Positions 17,014 through 25,450 of a stretch of 58,406 bases of DNA are shown here, one piece after another. Position numbers and translations under genes: made by a program. Under the pieces are notes generated by a model. It did not search any database and had not been told where the DNA came from. It worked only from the letters and a program-made list of their open reading frames with translations. This stretch comes from an uncultured Ruminococcus sp. (GTDB lineage Bacteria; Bacillota; Clostridia; Oscillospirales; Acutalibacteraceae), in assembly GCA_902776375.1 (NCBI GenBank), contig CACYPV010000020.1, positions 1 through 58,406 of the forward strand, in the 5' to 3' direction. Within the stretch, counting starts at the first letter, position 1. Every line of letters starts with the position of its first letter.

Positions 17014-17089
17014 GCTGGTGTAGCTCAGTTGGTAGAGCAGCTGATTTGTAATCAGCAGGTCGGGGGTTCGAGTCCGTCCACCAGCTCCA
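17014..17089 (+). tRNA. tRNA-Thr (anticodon TGT)
   Basis: This is a 76-base cloverleaf with acceptor arms GCTGGTG and CACCAGC, discriminator T and encoded CCA. The anticodon stem GCTGA/TCAGC holds loop TTTGTAA with anticodon TGT (codon ACA). Confidence 0.95.
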
Positions 17090-17108
17090 TCAATGCTAAA
17101 CTTAATAT

Positions 17109-17193
17109 GGGAGAATTCCCGAGTGGCCAAAGGGGGCAGACTGTAAATCTGTTGCGTCATGCTTCGGTGGTTCAAATCCACCTTCTCCCACCA
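17109..17193 (+). tRNA. tRNA-Tyr (anticodon GTA)
   Basis: This 85-base tRNA has a long variable arm, as expected for Tyr. Acceptor arms GGGAGAA and TTCTCCC are followed by A and encoded CCA. The anticodon loop CTGTAAA carries GTA. It lies 19 bases after tRNA-Thr in the same transcript. Confidence 0.95.
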
Positions 17194-17668
17194 AACAGCA
17201 GTTTGGGCAGGAAACTGCTCAGACTGCTTGTTTCCATATAGCTGTATAGTTTTTCGTATCTTTTCCACATTCAACAACGTCATGTAAACGGCGTTACACG
17301 CACTATCCTCTTGATGTTTCCCAACATGAGAGTGAGTTGCCGATGTAGTTACTAAACAAGAACGGACCCAAGAATAACAACTGTGTGTTGGTCGCTTCCC
17401 TGTCGGCAAACAGGGCTGGCTTAAAAGTCAGTGGTCATCGCGTAACTCTTATTTGACGGTTGAGTACCAGATACAGTGATCCTATTCAGTTTTATGGCAC
17501 AGTTTGATAAGATGAAATGACAGCTTGGTTTGGTAGACGACGGCTGTCTTTTCTTTTATAAACCATACCAAATTAGATTATATAGCAGTTGCCGATTATT
17601 GTCAATCGAATTTTGTCGAATCAGATTACAATCTGATTACAAAAACCAACAGAAGAAAGAATTATGCA
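17194..17668. other. Non-coding stretch after the tRNA operon
   Basis: No gene is supported here. An AGCAGTTT/AAACTGCT hairpin sits at 17196-17218. A GACAGC/GCTGTC hairpin followed by TTTTCTTTT lies at 17519-17556 and could terminate the tRNA transcript. The rest is AT-rich with frames broken in all directions. Confidence 0.5.
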
Positions 17669-17702
17669 GGGATGGTGGACAAATTGTCCACTGTCCCTTT
17701 TT
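17669..17702 (+). terminator. Hairpin with 17-bp palindrome core, first copy
   Basis: The perfect palindrome-like core GTGGACAAATTGTCCAC (17675-17691) is extended by GGGA and TCCC on the two sides and followed by TTTTT. It is a good terminator facing the end of the - strand gene at 17707. The same 17 bases recur at 18660. Confidence 0.65.
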
Positions 17703-17706
17703 ACGC

Positions 17707-18168
17707 CTATTCTCTGCCCCAAAATCTGTTGAAATAGTCTGTGAAATATTCCGTTGCGGTTTCATCACCAAATTCGTCATTTCCTTTTTCCTCTGTGTCA
17801 AAGCGTTCTGCGCGATACATTATATGTGCTTCCCACTCTTCCGCAAGTGACTTGTTTTTGCTGATGTACGCTGTCCGAAACAAATACTCTGTTTCTTCAT
17901 TCCATTCAGGAAATCTTTCGTCCTCAGTGTATTGCTCAAGCGCATTCATTTCCGCAGATTCCAAAATTTGGTCGTAAGTTGTTGGGTTAATTTTTTCATT
18001 GAAACATCTTTGTTTCGTATCATAGTACACCAAGCTCTCCAACTCAGCGCGTACTCCCTCAAACTCAATCTTAATGACTTCTGCCCATGTAGACGGTTCA
18101 TCATCATGCGAAACGATATAACTGTTCTTCCTGTTCATAGTAAAAGCTGCATTTCTGCCAATCAACAC
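17707..18168 (-). CDS. Hypothetical acidic protein
   Basis: The 153-residue frame begins at GTG 18168 or, more plausibly, at ATG 18138 (MNRKNSYIVSHDDEPSTW). It is rich in Glu and aromatic residues and looks soluble. No family is recognised. Neither start has a good ribosome binding site. The better start signals belong to the overlapping 52-residue frame just upstream, which may mean that the two are one gene broken by a frameshift. It lies between two identical 17-bp palindromes. Confidence 0.5.
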   Translation of the reverse strand: MLIGRNAAFTMNRKNSYIVSHDDEPSTWAEVIKIEFEGVRAELESLVYYDTKQRCFNEKINPTTYDQILESAEMNALEQYTEDERFPEWNEETEYLFRTAYISKNKSLAEEWEAHIMYRAERFDTEEKGNDEFGDETATEYFTDYFNRFWGRE

Positions 18169-18262
18169 CTATCAGAAATGCCATGATAGTGCATACTCGC
18201 GTCTGATCTTGTCTAAAATCGTCTGCTGATAATGGCGCTAATTGAGTTTGTATATCAGTCAT
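18104..18262 (-). CDS. Small ORF (52 residues), possibly the 5' part of the next gene
   Basis: ATG 18262 is preceded by GGGAGG 8 bases upstream and by a good - strand promoter. The frame reads MTDIQTQLAPLSADDFRQDQ and stops at 18104, overlapping the following 153-residue frame by about 65 bases. It is either a separate small protein or the start of a frameshifted longer gene. No family is recognised. Confidence 0.4.
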   Translation of the reverse strand: MTDIQTQLAPLSADDFRQDQTRVCTIMAFLIGVDWQKCSFYYEQEEQLYRFA

Positions 18263-18295
18263 TTATTGTTCCTCCCATGAAGTTGTTTCGGTTTT

Positions 18296-18324
18296 ATTCT
18301 ATCATTAAAAACCGCCTATTGCAA
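18296..18324 (-). promoter_or_regulatory. Promoter of the small - strand genes
   Basis: On the - strand, TTGCAA (18324-18319) and TAGAAT (18301-18296) are separated by 17 bases, about 35 bases before ATG 18262. Confidence 0.5.
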
Positions 18325-18475
18325 TGTAATTTCGAGATTATTAACCCCCCGTTCAACATAGAAAATAATGGTGTTTTTTGAGTTAATTCTATAATGCACT
18401 CAACGATTTTATTTGCCGTGCTATAATGATTCCTGTTCGCAATGAAAACAGTTTTTCAGATAGGAGTTTTGAATC

Positions 18476-18643
18476 ATGGATAATCAAAAGACGTGCGCGG
18501 ATTGCGTTAATCTTGGTCGTGAAGTGTACTGCATGAAGTGCAAAAGATTGAATAACGGTTATAAGGATTTGTTTGTAGAAGAATCCAAAAGCGAGTACAT
18601 CAACATAACACCCATACAAGCATATCAGGCGGCTCGCAGTTGA
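18476..18643 (+). CDS. Small zinc-ribbon-like protein
   Basis: This 55-residue protein has two closely spaced cysteine pairs (CADC at 7-10 and CMKC at 19-22) that could bind one zinc ion. A polar tail follows. AGGAG lies about 9 bases before ATG 18476. An extended -10 promoter (TGCTATAAT) lies about 50 bases upstream at 18419-18427. The stop codon falls inside the loop of the terminator hairpin. The function is unknown. It is divergent from the 52-residue ORF and inside the palindrome-bracketed segment. Confidence 0.7.
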   Translation: MDNQKTCADCVNLGREVYCMKCKRLNNGYKDLFVEESKSEYINITPIQAYQAARS

Positions 18644-18657
18644 GCCGCCTTTGATTT
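18627..18657 (+). terminator. Terminator of the zinc-ribbon gene
   Basis: AGGCGGCTC pairs perfectly with GAGCCGCCT around a 6-base loop, followed by TTGATTTTTG. The TGA stop codon of the gene overlaps the loop and the second arm. Confidence 0.8.
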
Positions 18658-18659
18658 TT

Positions 18660-18676
18660 GTGGACAAATTGTCCAC
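18660..18676. repeat. 17-bp palindrome, second copy
   Basis: GTGGACAAATTGTCCAC is identical to the core at 17675-17691. The two copies are 985 bases apart and bracket the small two-to-three gene segment. This copy has no adjoining T-run. Confidence 0.7.
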
Positions 18677-18772
18677 ACTTCCTTACTCTCTCCCCTCAAC
18701 AATAGCAATATATTTGAAAATCGCAGGGTAGAACGCCGAACAATTTACTTGCGAACAAAGAACACAAAATTA

Positions 18773-18801
18773 TTGATTTTTATTTGAAAATACTGTATAA
18801 T
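18773..18801 (+). promoter_or_regulatory. Promoter of the 854-residue secreted protein
   Basis: TTGATT (18773-18778) and TATAAT (18796-18801) are 17 bases apart. The transcript would begin about 105 bases before the gene and carry the GTCAGCG repeats in its leader. Confidence 0.65.
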
Positions 18802-18830
18802 ATATTATCAATATCTGTCAGCGGTTCGCG

Positions 18831-18851
18831 GTCAGCGGTCAGCGGTCAGCG
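18831..18851 (+). repeat. Three tandem GTCAGCG units in the 5' leader
   Basis: Three perfect GTCAGCG units are preceded by a degenerate one and flanked by GTTCGC and GCGAAC, so the leader can fold as a hairpin around the repeats. Confidence 0.7.
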
Positions 18852-18915
18852 AACAGACTAAAATGAAACAATTTGATCGATACATGAATAAAAAAATCAT
18901 TAAAGGAGGAAGATC

Positions 18916-21480
18916 ATGAAACGAACTTTAAAAAAACCCGTGAGCATCCTGTTGTCTTTAGTTATAGTCGTCAGCCTGTTCATCATCGTGCCGATCACGG
19001 CGGACGCGTCTTCTGTTACCGGTTTTTTCGACTGCACGTCGGGTTCCGCGGAGGGGTATTTTTTCTACAGAAACCATTTTTGCAAGATCGAATGGACAGG
19101 GATCAATACACAATCTACAAGCGAGGTTCAGTTGTTCGAGTTAAAAGATGTCCTTGTCGAAAGGATAGGGAGCAACGGAGAATCTACAAGCGTTGTTCAA
19201 GATATCTTTGCAGTGAAAAGGAGAGGCGGCACCATAGCCCCCACTCTTATGTTATGGGACGCTACGCTTCGTGCCTATTGGAACCCATTGGAAGTAGAAA
19301 ACCTCACAGCAGGTCAGAGTTCTGCAGGCTATACGAACTCTAAAGTGCTTGCGGCAGGCGCAGACAACAATAATTACAAAAAAGTCTGCACCATCACCTG
19401 CGCGGCGGCAAATGCACCGGCATGGGAATGGTCTGATGACTTTACGGCTTGTACGGCGACCTTCACCTGTGACGATGAGCCAAGCCTTACCCAAACGGTC
19501 TATGCTTCCGTATCGACAGAGGGCTATACTGCGACGGCAAGCGTGACATTCAACAACACAGTTTATACGGAAACGATCACGATCCCGGGCTTCTCTGTCA
19601 ACAAGGCAGGCGATACCTACACGATCCGCAGCGAAGAGGGCTGGAATACCTTCTGCGACTGCCTGCAGGACAATGACGCCTACAACCGTTTCTCGGGCAA
19701 GACCGTTCTGCTTGCTGACGATATCACCGTCACACGCATAGCAGGCGGAGCCGGTCACGACTTCAAGGGAATCTTCGACGGACAAGGGCATACGCTGACC
19801 GTCGCCTACGGCACGGCAGACAGCCCCGTCAGCGACGACGACAAGGCGGCTCCGTTCCGCAATGTTGAGAGCGGCTGCGTCATCAAAAATCTGCACACCC
19901 AAGGCACGATCTATACCTCGAGAAAGTACGCGGGCGGTATCGTCGGCACCCAGTACGGCACAGTAAAGCTCGAGAACTGCCGCAGCAGCGTGACGATCAA
20001 CAGCATGACGGCAGGAGATGGCTCGCACGGCGGTCTTGTCGGTCACAACGGCAGCAGCAACAGCGCAAAGCTCACCATTGACGGCTGTGTGTTTGACGGA
20101 AAGATCCTTTCCGTCGGCGATGATCTCACCACGAATTGCGCGGGCTTTGTGGGTTACAAGGACAATAACGTAACCATCACAAACAGCATTTACGCGCCTA
20201 AAGCGCTTGAAGCAGACGAAACCGAAGTTACAACCGGCACCAGCGCCACCTTTGTCCGCAACGGCTCCCCGGGAACGAACTGCTATTACACACGCACCCT
20301 CGGCACGGCGCAGGGTAAGCAGGCGCGCACCGTTACCGCGGGCGAAAACGTGACGCTCGCACCAAGCGGCACGGCGAAAACATACACCGTCAGCGGCATT
20401 ACGGCTTATGAAAACAACAACGGCTTGCTCTACGGCGATACGATCTATGCCGGAAACGGCGACATTGTTTCGCTCACGCTTGGCAACACCACACCCACCG
20501 GCTATGCATTCACCGGATATACGGTAACCGCAGGCACGCTCCAAGGAACGGAGAATCCTTACACGCTGACAATGCCCGACAGCGACGTCACGGTAACGGC
20601 TGAATTCACCTATGCAGACGGCGTCGGCGCAAGTGTGATCGGTCACTCCGTCTCGCTCGACGGCGACATCGGCGTGAACTTCTATATGGAGCTTGACCCC
20701 GAGATCGCGCAGAGCGAAACCGCGTATATGCATTTTACCATTCCCGATACCAGCCCGGAGTATCAGGAACAGACGGTTTCCATCAAGGACGTGGAACCCA
20801 TCGAGGGCAGCTACTACGTATTCAAGTGCCGTGTGGCGGCAAAGGATATGAAATCCGTCATCACTGCACAGATTTTAGGCGTTGACAAGGAGACCACTGT
20901 CTACACCTATTCCGTTAAGGATTACGCCGACTGGCTGATCGAGCACAAAAACGACAGCGCGGCTTACACAAAAGCCGCTCCGCTGGTCGAAAAAATGCTC
21001 CGATACGGCGCATACGCCAAGGAGTATTTTGACAATACAAATACACTTCCCGACCTCGGTGACGTGAATATCGACAGTAAATTTGACACATACACAAGCA
21101 CGGTTTCCGATGATCTGTTCGACGGCGCGACGCTCTCATTAAAATCACAGACGACGCTTTCGCTCTACTTCACCGACACGGATAAGCTGACCTTCACCTG
21201 TGTGGATGAAAACGGAGCTGAACGCACCGTAGAAACCGTCAGGAACGGCAGCACGCAGATCGCGCGTATCAGAAATATCGCGGCAAGCGAGCTGCAAAAC
21301 AGCTTTACCGTAACCGTCAAGAAGGGCGAGACCGTACTCGGCGCCATTACCTACAGCCCGATGAACTACTGCTATAAAGCACTGAACGGCAGCACGGAAA
21401 ACGAAAACCTGATCAACGCCGTCAAGGCGCTCGCTGCGTATTCCGACGCGGCAAACGAGTTTTTTAAGGCAGGTGCGTAA
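18916..21480 (+). CDS. Large secreted repeat protein (GLUG-like and beta-rich domains)
   Basis: This 854-residue exported protein starts with a clear signal peptide (basic start, hydrophobic core, cleavage near ADASS at about 31). A beta-helix-like region (about 280-440) has GLUG-type motifs (GIFDGQGHTL, GGIVGTQYGTV, GGLVGHNGSS). A beta-repeat segment follows (about 470-570). The C-terminal region has a GHSVSLDGDIGVNFYM motif that I recall as recurrent in Ruminococcus surface proteins. No dockerin, sorting motif or catalytic domain is seen. It is probably adhesive or carbohydrate-binding, by inference. AAAGGAGGA lies upstream of ATG 18916. A 38-residue ORF starts one base after its stop codon. 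Confidence 0.85.
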   Translation: MKRTLKKPVSILLSLVIVVSLFIIVPITADASSVTGFFDCTSGSAEGYFFYRNHFCKIEWTGINTQSTSEVQLFELKDVLVERIGSNGESTSVVQDIFAVKRRGGTIAPTLMLWDATLRAYWNPLEVENLTAGQSSAGYTNSKVLAAGADNNNYKKVCTITCAAANAPAWEWSDDFTACTATFTCDDEPSLTQTVYASVSTEGYTATASVTFNNTVYTETITIPGFSVNKAGDTYTIRSEEGWNTFCDCLQDNDAYNRFSGKTVLLADDITVTRIAGGAGHDFKGIFDGQGHTLTVAYGTADSPVSDDDKAAPFRNVESGCVIKNLHTQGTIYTSRKYAGGIVGTQYGTVKLENCRSSVTINSMTAGDGSHGGLVGHNGSSNSAKLTIDGCVFDGKILSVGDDLTTNCAGFVGYKDNNVTITNSIYAPKALEADETEVTTGTSATFVRNGSPGTNCYYTRTLGTAQGKQARTVTAGENVTLAPSGTAKTYTVSGITAYENNNGLLYGDTIYAGNGDIVSLTLGNTTPTGYAFTGYTVTAGTLQGTENPYTLTMPDSDVTVTAEFTYADGVGASVIGHSVSLDGDIGVNFYMELDPEIAQSETAYMHFTIPDTSPEYQEQTVSIKDVEPIEGSYYVFKCRVAAKDMKSVITAQILGVDKETTVYTYSVKDYADWLIEHKNDSAAYTKAAPLVEKMLRYGAYAKEYFDNTNTLPDLGDVNIDSKFDTYTSTVSDDLFDGATLSLKSQTTLSLYFTDTDKLTFTCVDENGAERTVETVRNGSTQIARIRNIAASELQNSFTVTVKKGETVLGAITYSPMNYCYKALNGSTENENLINAVKALAAYSDAANEFFKAGA

Positions 21481-21481
21481 T

Positions 21482-21598
21482 ATGATTAAAGAAAAGGACG
21501 AACGCACCGAGCTTGAAATCATCAAGTTCCAAACCGAGGACGTTATCTGCACCAGCAACATAACTTATGAAGATGACGAAACCGAGCTGATTAAATGA
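21482..21598 (+). CDS. 38-residue peptide coupled to the secreted protein gene
   Basis: ATG 21482 overlaps the region of the upstream TAA (TAATATG), which suggests translational coupling. The peptide is acidic and contains the segment LEIIKFQTEDVICTSN. I recall similar short proteins in gut Firmicutes with an EIIEF-x-x-EDVI-x-TS core, sometimes near secreted proteins; this is memory, not a search. A single Cys and the leader-like core invite comparison with ribosomal peptide precursors, but no modifying enzyme lies next to it. A double terminator follows. Confidence 0.6.
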   Translation: MIKEKDERTELEIIKFQTEDVICTSNITYEDDETELIK

Positions 21599-21632
21599 TA
21601 AACAAGCAATCAGTACATAACTGAACCTGAAC

Positions 21633-21702
21633 AGGCAGAAGAAGAACAAAAAACCGTTTTTCTTCTGCCTGAAAGGAACACCGATCCGGTGTTCCTTTTT
21701 TT
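21633..21702 (+). terminator. Double terminator after the secreted protein operon
   Basis: The first hairpin pairs AGGCAGAAG with CTTCTGCCT (21633-21670). The second pairs AGGAACACC with GGTGTTCCT (21674-21696), followed by TTTTTTT. Confidence 0.85.
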
Positions 21703-21757
21703 CATATTTACAAGCAAAAATAAGCTGCCGCACGTATGTGAAAATTATTATATCTAT

Positions 21758-24463
21758 TTATGCTTCCGCAGGGAATTTGATGAAGAATTCTGCCAAATAC
21801 ATCTGGATCAGAGTCGCGTCGTCGATATCGATCTCGCCGTCGCCGTTGGTGTCTGCCAAAGCGAGAGCCTGAACGGAGAGCGGCTCCAGCTCGGAGAGAT
21901 GTCTTTGGATTGCCGTTACGTCGCGGATATTCACTTTGCCGTCAAGGTTTGCGTCGCCGAGCAGAACCTCCGGCGTACCGGTCGCCCTAACCGAAAGCTT
22001 GACATAAAGCGCCATTCTGCCGGACATCTCGGTGACAGCGCCGCCGTTTACGGTGATGTTTGTGCTTTCTTCCAGCCAATAACCGAAGTCGGGCATGAGC
22101 ATACAGGAGGTGTAGTAGGTGGCTCCTGCCTGAATGGTTCCCTCAAAAATATCTTCTTCGGTCTCCCACACGGGTGGGCTATAGATGTAGCAGTGTGCGT
22201 TTTCGCCGAGCGTGAGCTGCGGCGGGGTGGTCTGACCTTCCCAATCACCCTCTACGACCGTACCTGCCTCGGGCGGCGTGACGGTCAGCACAACATTGCG
22301 GAGCTTTTGATAGAAGCCCGCGTAAACCGTCATATCGGAGGTAACGGTGCTGTTGATCAACTGATACGCGTCCTCGCTGTATTCCTCTTCGTCGGCAAAT
22401 TCCGCAAGCGGTTTGGTGGCGATATCGCGGAACAGGTAATCGTTGGTTTCCATATCGTCGAGAGCAGAGAAAACACCTGCGTCGTTCAACGCGTCAAAAA
22501 AGCGTGCGCCGTGGTCGATCTCGACCGCAACGATATCATCGCCAAATTCGCCGCAATCGACGGTAACAGTGTAATGCTTCAACTCAAAAACAGGCTTGAC
22601 CGCAACATCGGACGTCAGCATAACAAAGGCGTCATTTTCAATAGTCACGCCGCCTTCGACGACCTCCCAGCCCGTATGTACATAGCCCTCATCGGGGAAT
22701 GCGGTCAGCGTGACCGTGTCGCCGTTTTGGGCGGAGGGTACACTTGCCGCCGCACTGCCGTGCTCGCTCTCTGCGACCGTGACCGTATGGTCGTCGCCCT
22801 TGATATAGGTGGTGACAACAGCCGGCTCGCAGCGGTACTGCCAGCCGCCGACGGTAAACGTGCAGGTAACGGTTCCTTCCTGCCTGCCTGCGCAGGCATA
22901 GCTGAACCTGCCCTCGCCGTCCGTCTGAACAGAAAACACCGAGTTGGGGAATACGCTGTTAGTAACAGAAATGCTCTGATTTTTCATAGGATTTCTGTCC
23001 TTGTCCAAGGCGGTACCCTCAACGTTGTAGGTCTCGTACACGCCCGCCTGCTTGGGCGCGGTCGCGGAGATATATGTATCCTCCTTCTCCAATACGTTGA
23101 TCGTGCGCGTATATTCCGCACTGCCGTAGCTTACACGGGCAGTGTATTCGCCCGGCTCAGCGTCGTCCGGAACCGTAAAGGAGCAGCTTACGTTAGTGCC
23201 CGAACGGCTATTTTTTTTGACGGCACAGGTTTTGCTGTAAACGATCGTTCCGTTGTAAAGCAGCTCCGCCGTGCAGGTATCGTTTTCTATCATATATCCG
23301 CTTGACTGATCGGTCAGCTTTCCACTTATTATGAAGCTGTTTCCTTGATACACTTCACTTTGGGAACAGCTCATATCGGAGAAAGCCGCGTTAGCAGAGC
23401 CCTTGACCCTGAATATAGGGTAATATTCCTTTCTGTAGAGATAATTGCCCCTAAGCTCCCAACCCTCAAAGATATACTCCGCCGCGTCGCCCTGCTTTGT
23501 CGGTATCTTATCGGTGACGGGCTTTGCTCTTCCTTCGTAGCCTGTTTTTCTGTCCAATACACTTCCGTCATCATTGAACCAATAATACTCAACTGTCCTG
23601 CGCTTTACAAATTCAGGGGTGAGCGTTACGTTAGCGGACGGCATATAGAACTCGAAATAACCATTCTCCCAGATCGGTATCAACAGCAGCTTATCGGTGA
23701 TACAGGTCACCGAATTCAGCTTGTACGCATAATCGGGGTTGGCATATATCGTCACACGGCTGCCCTCGAGGGCAGTAGAAGAGCCGCAGCCGATCGAACC
23801 GCCCGTACTGTCCGCAACGGTGATGGTATAGCTGTCTTCCATCTTTTTGAAAAACGCCTGTATCTCAATATCCATTGAGGGCATGGTGCAGCTGAAAACA
23901 TTGTGGGCAGGTTCTTCTAAATGCCACATCCTGCCGTCGGCGCGCTTATACTGGATAACCGAGAGCATATATCCGTCGTCGGGATAGACGTAGACCATAA
24001 AATCACGTTCGGTCTCGATCTCACTTCCGCCGATATTGACACGACCCTCTCCGCCATAGATCTTCGTTGTTACCCTGTGCTTCTGAGCAGGCTTAAAAAC
24101 GGCATGGAACGTTACGTTCTCGGCAGGCATTTTAAGCTTGTATTCATATTCCGTCGTTTCTCCGAACACCAGCGAGCCGTAGACCGCCGTCTGTCCGCCG
24201 CTTTGGAGAGTACAGTAGACATGATCGACCTCATACCCCTTCCTAGGGTTTGCATAAAGCGTTACCTGTTCTCCGGCTGCAAAGCTTTCGCTGCGTCTTC
24301 CCTCGATGTTATACGCGTTGAGAGAGCCCTGTGAATCGTCGTACACACATGCAGCGGAATATACGGCTGCTGCCGATGCGCTCAGCGGAAACAAGCCGAG
24401 CAGCAGGCAGAGGGTAAGCCCCAGGGCTGAGATTTTCATTAATACTTTACCGGTCTTTTTCAT
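21758..24463 (-). CDS. Secreted dockerin protein with InlB-like beta repeats
   Basis: This is a 901-residue exported protein. A signal peptide (1-31, ending SASA) is followed by several beta-rich repeats of the InlB-B/'bacterial repeat' type, with patterns such as VTLTAFPDEGYVHTGWEV and VTIYANPDYAYKLNSV. Ig-like segments lie in the middle. The C-terminus is a type I dockerin (about 835-895) with two calcium loops, GDANLDGKVNIRD and ADTNGDGEIDIDD. It should dock onto a cohesin on a scaffoldin. No catalytic domain is recognised, so binding or structural work is likely. It has its own promoter, divergent from the LytTR gene. Confidence 0.88.
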   Translation of the reverse strand: MKKTGKVLMKISALGLTLCLLLGLFPLSASAAAVYSAACVYDDSQGSLNAYNIEGRRSESFAAGEQVTLYANPRKGYEVDHVYCTLQSGGQTAVYGSLVFGETTEYEYKLKMPAENVTFHAVFKPAQKHRVTTKIYGGEGRVNIGGSEIETERDFMVYVYPDDGYMLSVIQYKRADGRMWHLEEPAHNVFSCTMPSMDIEIQAFFKKMEDSYTITVADSTGGSIGCGSSTALEGSRVTIYANPDYAYKLNSVTCITDKLLLIPIWENGYFEFYMPSANVTLTPEFVKRRTVEYYWFNDDGSVLDRKTGYEGRAKPVTDKIPTKQGDAAEYIFEGWELRGNYLYRKEYYPIFRVKGSANAAFSDMSCSQSEVYQGNSFIISGKLTDQSSGYMIENDTCTAELLYNGTIVYSKTCAVKKNSRSGTNVSCSFTVPDDAEPGEYTARVSYGSAEYTRTINVLEKEDTYISATAPKQAGVYETYNVEGTALDKDRNPMKNQSISVTNSVFPNSVFSVQTDGEGRFSYACAGRQEGTVTCTFTVGGWQYRCEPAVVTTYIKGDDHTVTVAESEHGSAAASVPSAQNGDTVTLTAFPDEGYVHTGWEVVEGGVTIENDAFVMLTSDVAVKPVFELKHYTVTVDCGEFGDDIVAVEIDHGARFFDALNDAGVFSALDDMETNDYLFRDIATKPLAEFADEEEYSEDAYQLINSTVTSDMTVYAGFYQKLRNVVLTVTPPEAGTVVEGDWEGQTTPPQLTLGENAHCYIYSPPVWETEEDIFEGTIQAGATYYTSCMLMPDFGYWLEESTNITVNGGAVTEMSGRMALYVKLSVRATGTPEVLLGDANLDGKVNIRDVTAIQRHLSELEPLSVQALALADTNGDGEIDIDDATLIQMYLAEFFIKFPAEA

Positions 24464-24512
24464 GGTAACGCCTCCTTATTTTTATACATATCTGTGCTGT
24501 TTTTATGGTTTT

Positions 24513-24542
24513 ATTATACGATATTACATTTTATTGTGTCAA
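24513..24542 (-). promoter_or_regulatory. Promoter of the dockerin protein gene
   Basis: On the - strand, TTGACA (24542-24537) and TATAAT (24518-24513) are 18 bases apart, about 50 bases before the gene. Confidence 0.75.
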
Positions 24543-24581
24543 CAGAAAATCAAAAATAACTTGAAATTCGTTAAAAATCAC

Positions 24582-24610
24582 TTGCGTTTTGTTTTTATAG
24601 TCGCTATAAT
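24582..24610 (+). promoter_or_regulatory. Promoter of the LytTR regulator gene
   Basis: TTGCGT (24582-24587) and TATAAT (24605-24610) are 17 bases apart. It lies back to back with the dockerin gene promoter, with about 40 bases between the two -35 boxes. Confidence 0.65.
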
Positions 24611-24640
24611 AAAATCAGATTTGTTTAAAGGAGCCGCAAC

Positions 24641-25441
24641 ATGAACCAACTTACGATTGCCGATCTTTCGGCTGAGCTGATCATGCAATACTATGAGAAC
24701 GACTATATGCCGTTTTTGAGCCATATGGACGATGAAGCGCTGTGGTACGGTCCCGCCGAGGGGCAGTTTTTGCAGGGGAGAGAGGAAATGATCCGCGTCT
24801 GGAATGCAGAGGAGCACAGCTTAAAATTCTCTTTGGGAAATATAGAGGTGACGCACATCACCTCTAACCCTTCCTTTTGCGACGTGATGCTCAGCTACCC
24901 TGTCACTACCCATTACCCCGACAACCACGACATCACGATGTATCAGCGCATATTACTGACATGGTGCGAGCGTGTTATCGCCGACGAAAACGGCGGCAAA
25001 GCAAAGGAGCCACGCATTTTGGTGTGCCATATCGCCAACCTCCATGCCAAGCACGAGGACGACTTTATATATCCAAACAAATTCCATGAGGTTTATCAGG
25101 GACACACCGAGCCGCCGCACGGCAAGCGCATCCATTTTCACGGGTGGGACAGATCGGATTATTTTGTGCTCTCCGACACAATTATCTGCATCTCTGCCGC
25201 GCACGGCTCCAAGCACAGCGAGGTGCATACCACCGACGGCACGATAGAGGTCGCCGCGTCCGTTTCAACGCTCGCCAAGCAGTATGGCAGGCTGTTTTTG
25301 CGCTGCCATCACAGCCATTTGGTGAACCCCGATTATATCCAAAACATCCGCCGCTTCAAGGTCACGCTCTCCGACGGAACCGAGCTGCCGATCCCCGAAA
25401 AGAAATACACTGCATTCAGGGAGCAGTGTCAGAAGAGATAA
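24641..25441 (+). CDS. LytTR transcription regulator with SnoaL/NTF2-like sensor domain
   Basis: The 266-residue protein has an N-terminal NTF2/SnoaL-like fold (about 8-140; Tyr/Trp-rich, LSHMDDEALWYGPAEGQFLQG) and a C-terminal LytTR DNA-binding domain (about 165-262; YGRLFLRCHHSHLVNPDYI and LSDGTELPIPEKKYTAFRE). LytTR domains usually follow response-regulator receivers; here the phospho-acceptor domain is absent, so it may sense a small molecule directly. AAAGGAG lies 8 bases before ATG 24641. Divergent promoters with the dockerin gene suggest that it controls that gene, which is inference. Confidence 0.85.
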   Translation: MNQLTIADLSAELIMQYYENDYMPFLSHMDDEALWYGPAEGQFLQGREEMIRVWNAEEHSLKFSLGNIEVTHITSNPSFCDVMLSYPVTTHYPDNHDITMYQRILLTWCERVIADENGGKAKEPRILVCHIANLHAKHEDDFIYPNKFHEVYQGHTEPPHGKRIHFHGWDRSDYFVLSDTIICISAAHGSKHSEVHTTDGTIEVAASVSTLAKQYGRLFLRCHHSHLVNPDYIQNIRRFKVTLSDGTELPIPEKKYTAFREQCQKR

Positions 25442-25450
25442 TGATGATAG

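Noticed and set aside
16993-17409. - strand frame across the tRNA genes as an integrase remnant
   Set aside because: It is antisense to two tRNAs, and none of the recombinase motifs could be found in any frame.
14326-17418. Shared 16-mer TCGGCAAACAGGGCTG at 14326 and 17403 as attachment sites
   Set aside because: Both copies sit in or near CCCTG/CAGGG hairpins, and the DNA between is housekeeping. Similar terminator arms explain it better.
19252-20733. 493-residue open frame on the - strand
   Set aside because: It lies entirely antisense to the secreted protein gene, which has a signal peptide, promoter and ribosome binding site. The antisense frame is compositional.
21689-23305. 538-residue open frame on the + strand
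   Set aside because: It is antisense to the dockerin protein. It begins beyond a terminator without start signals and shows no domain.
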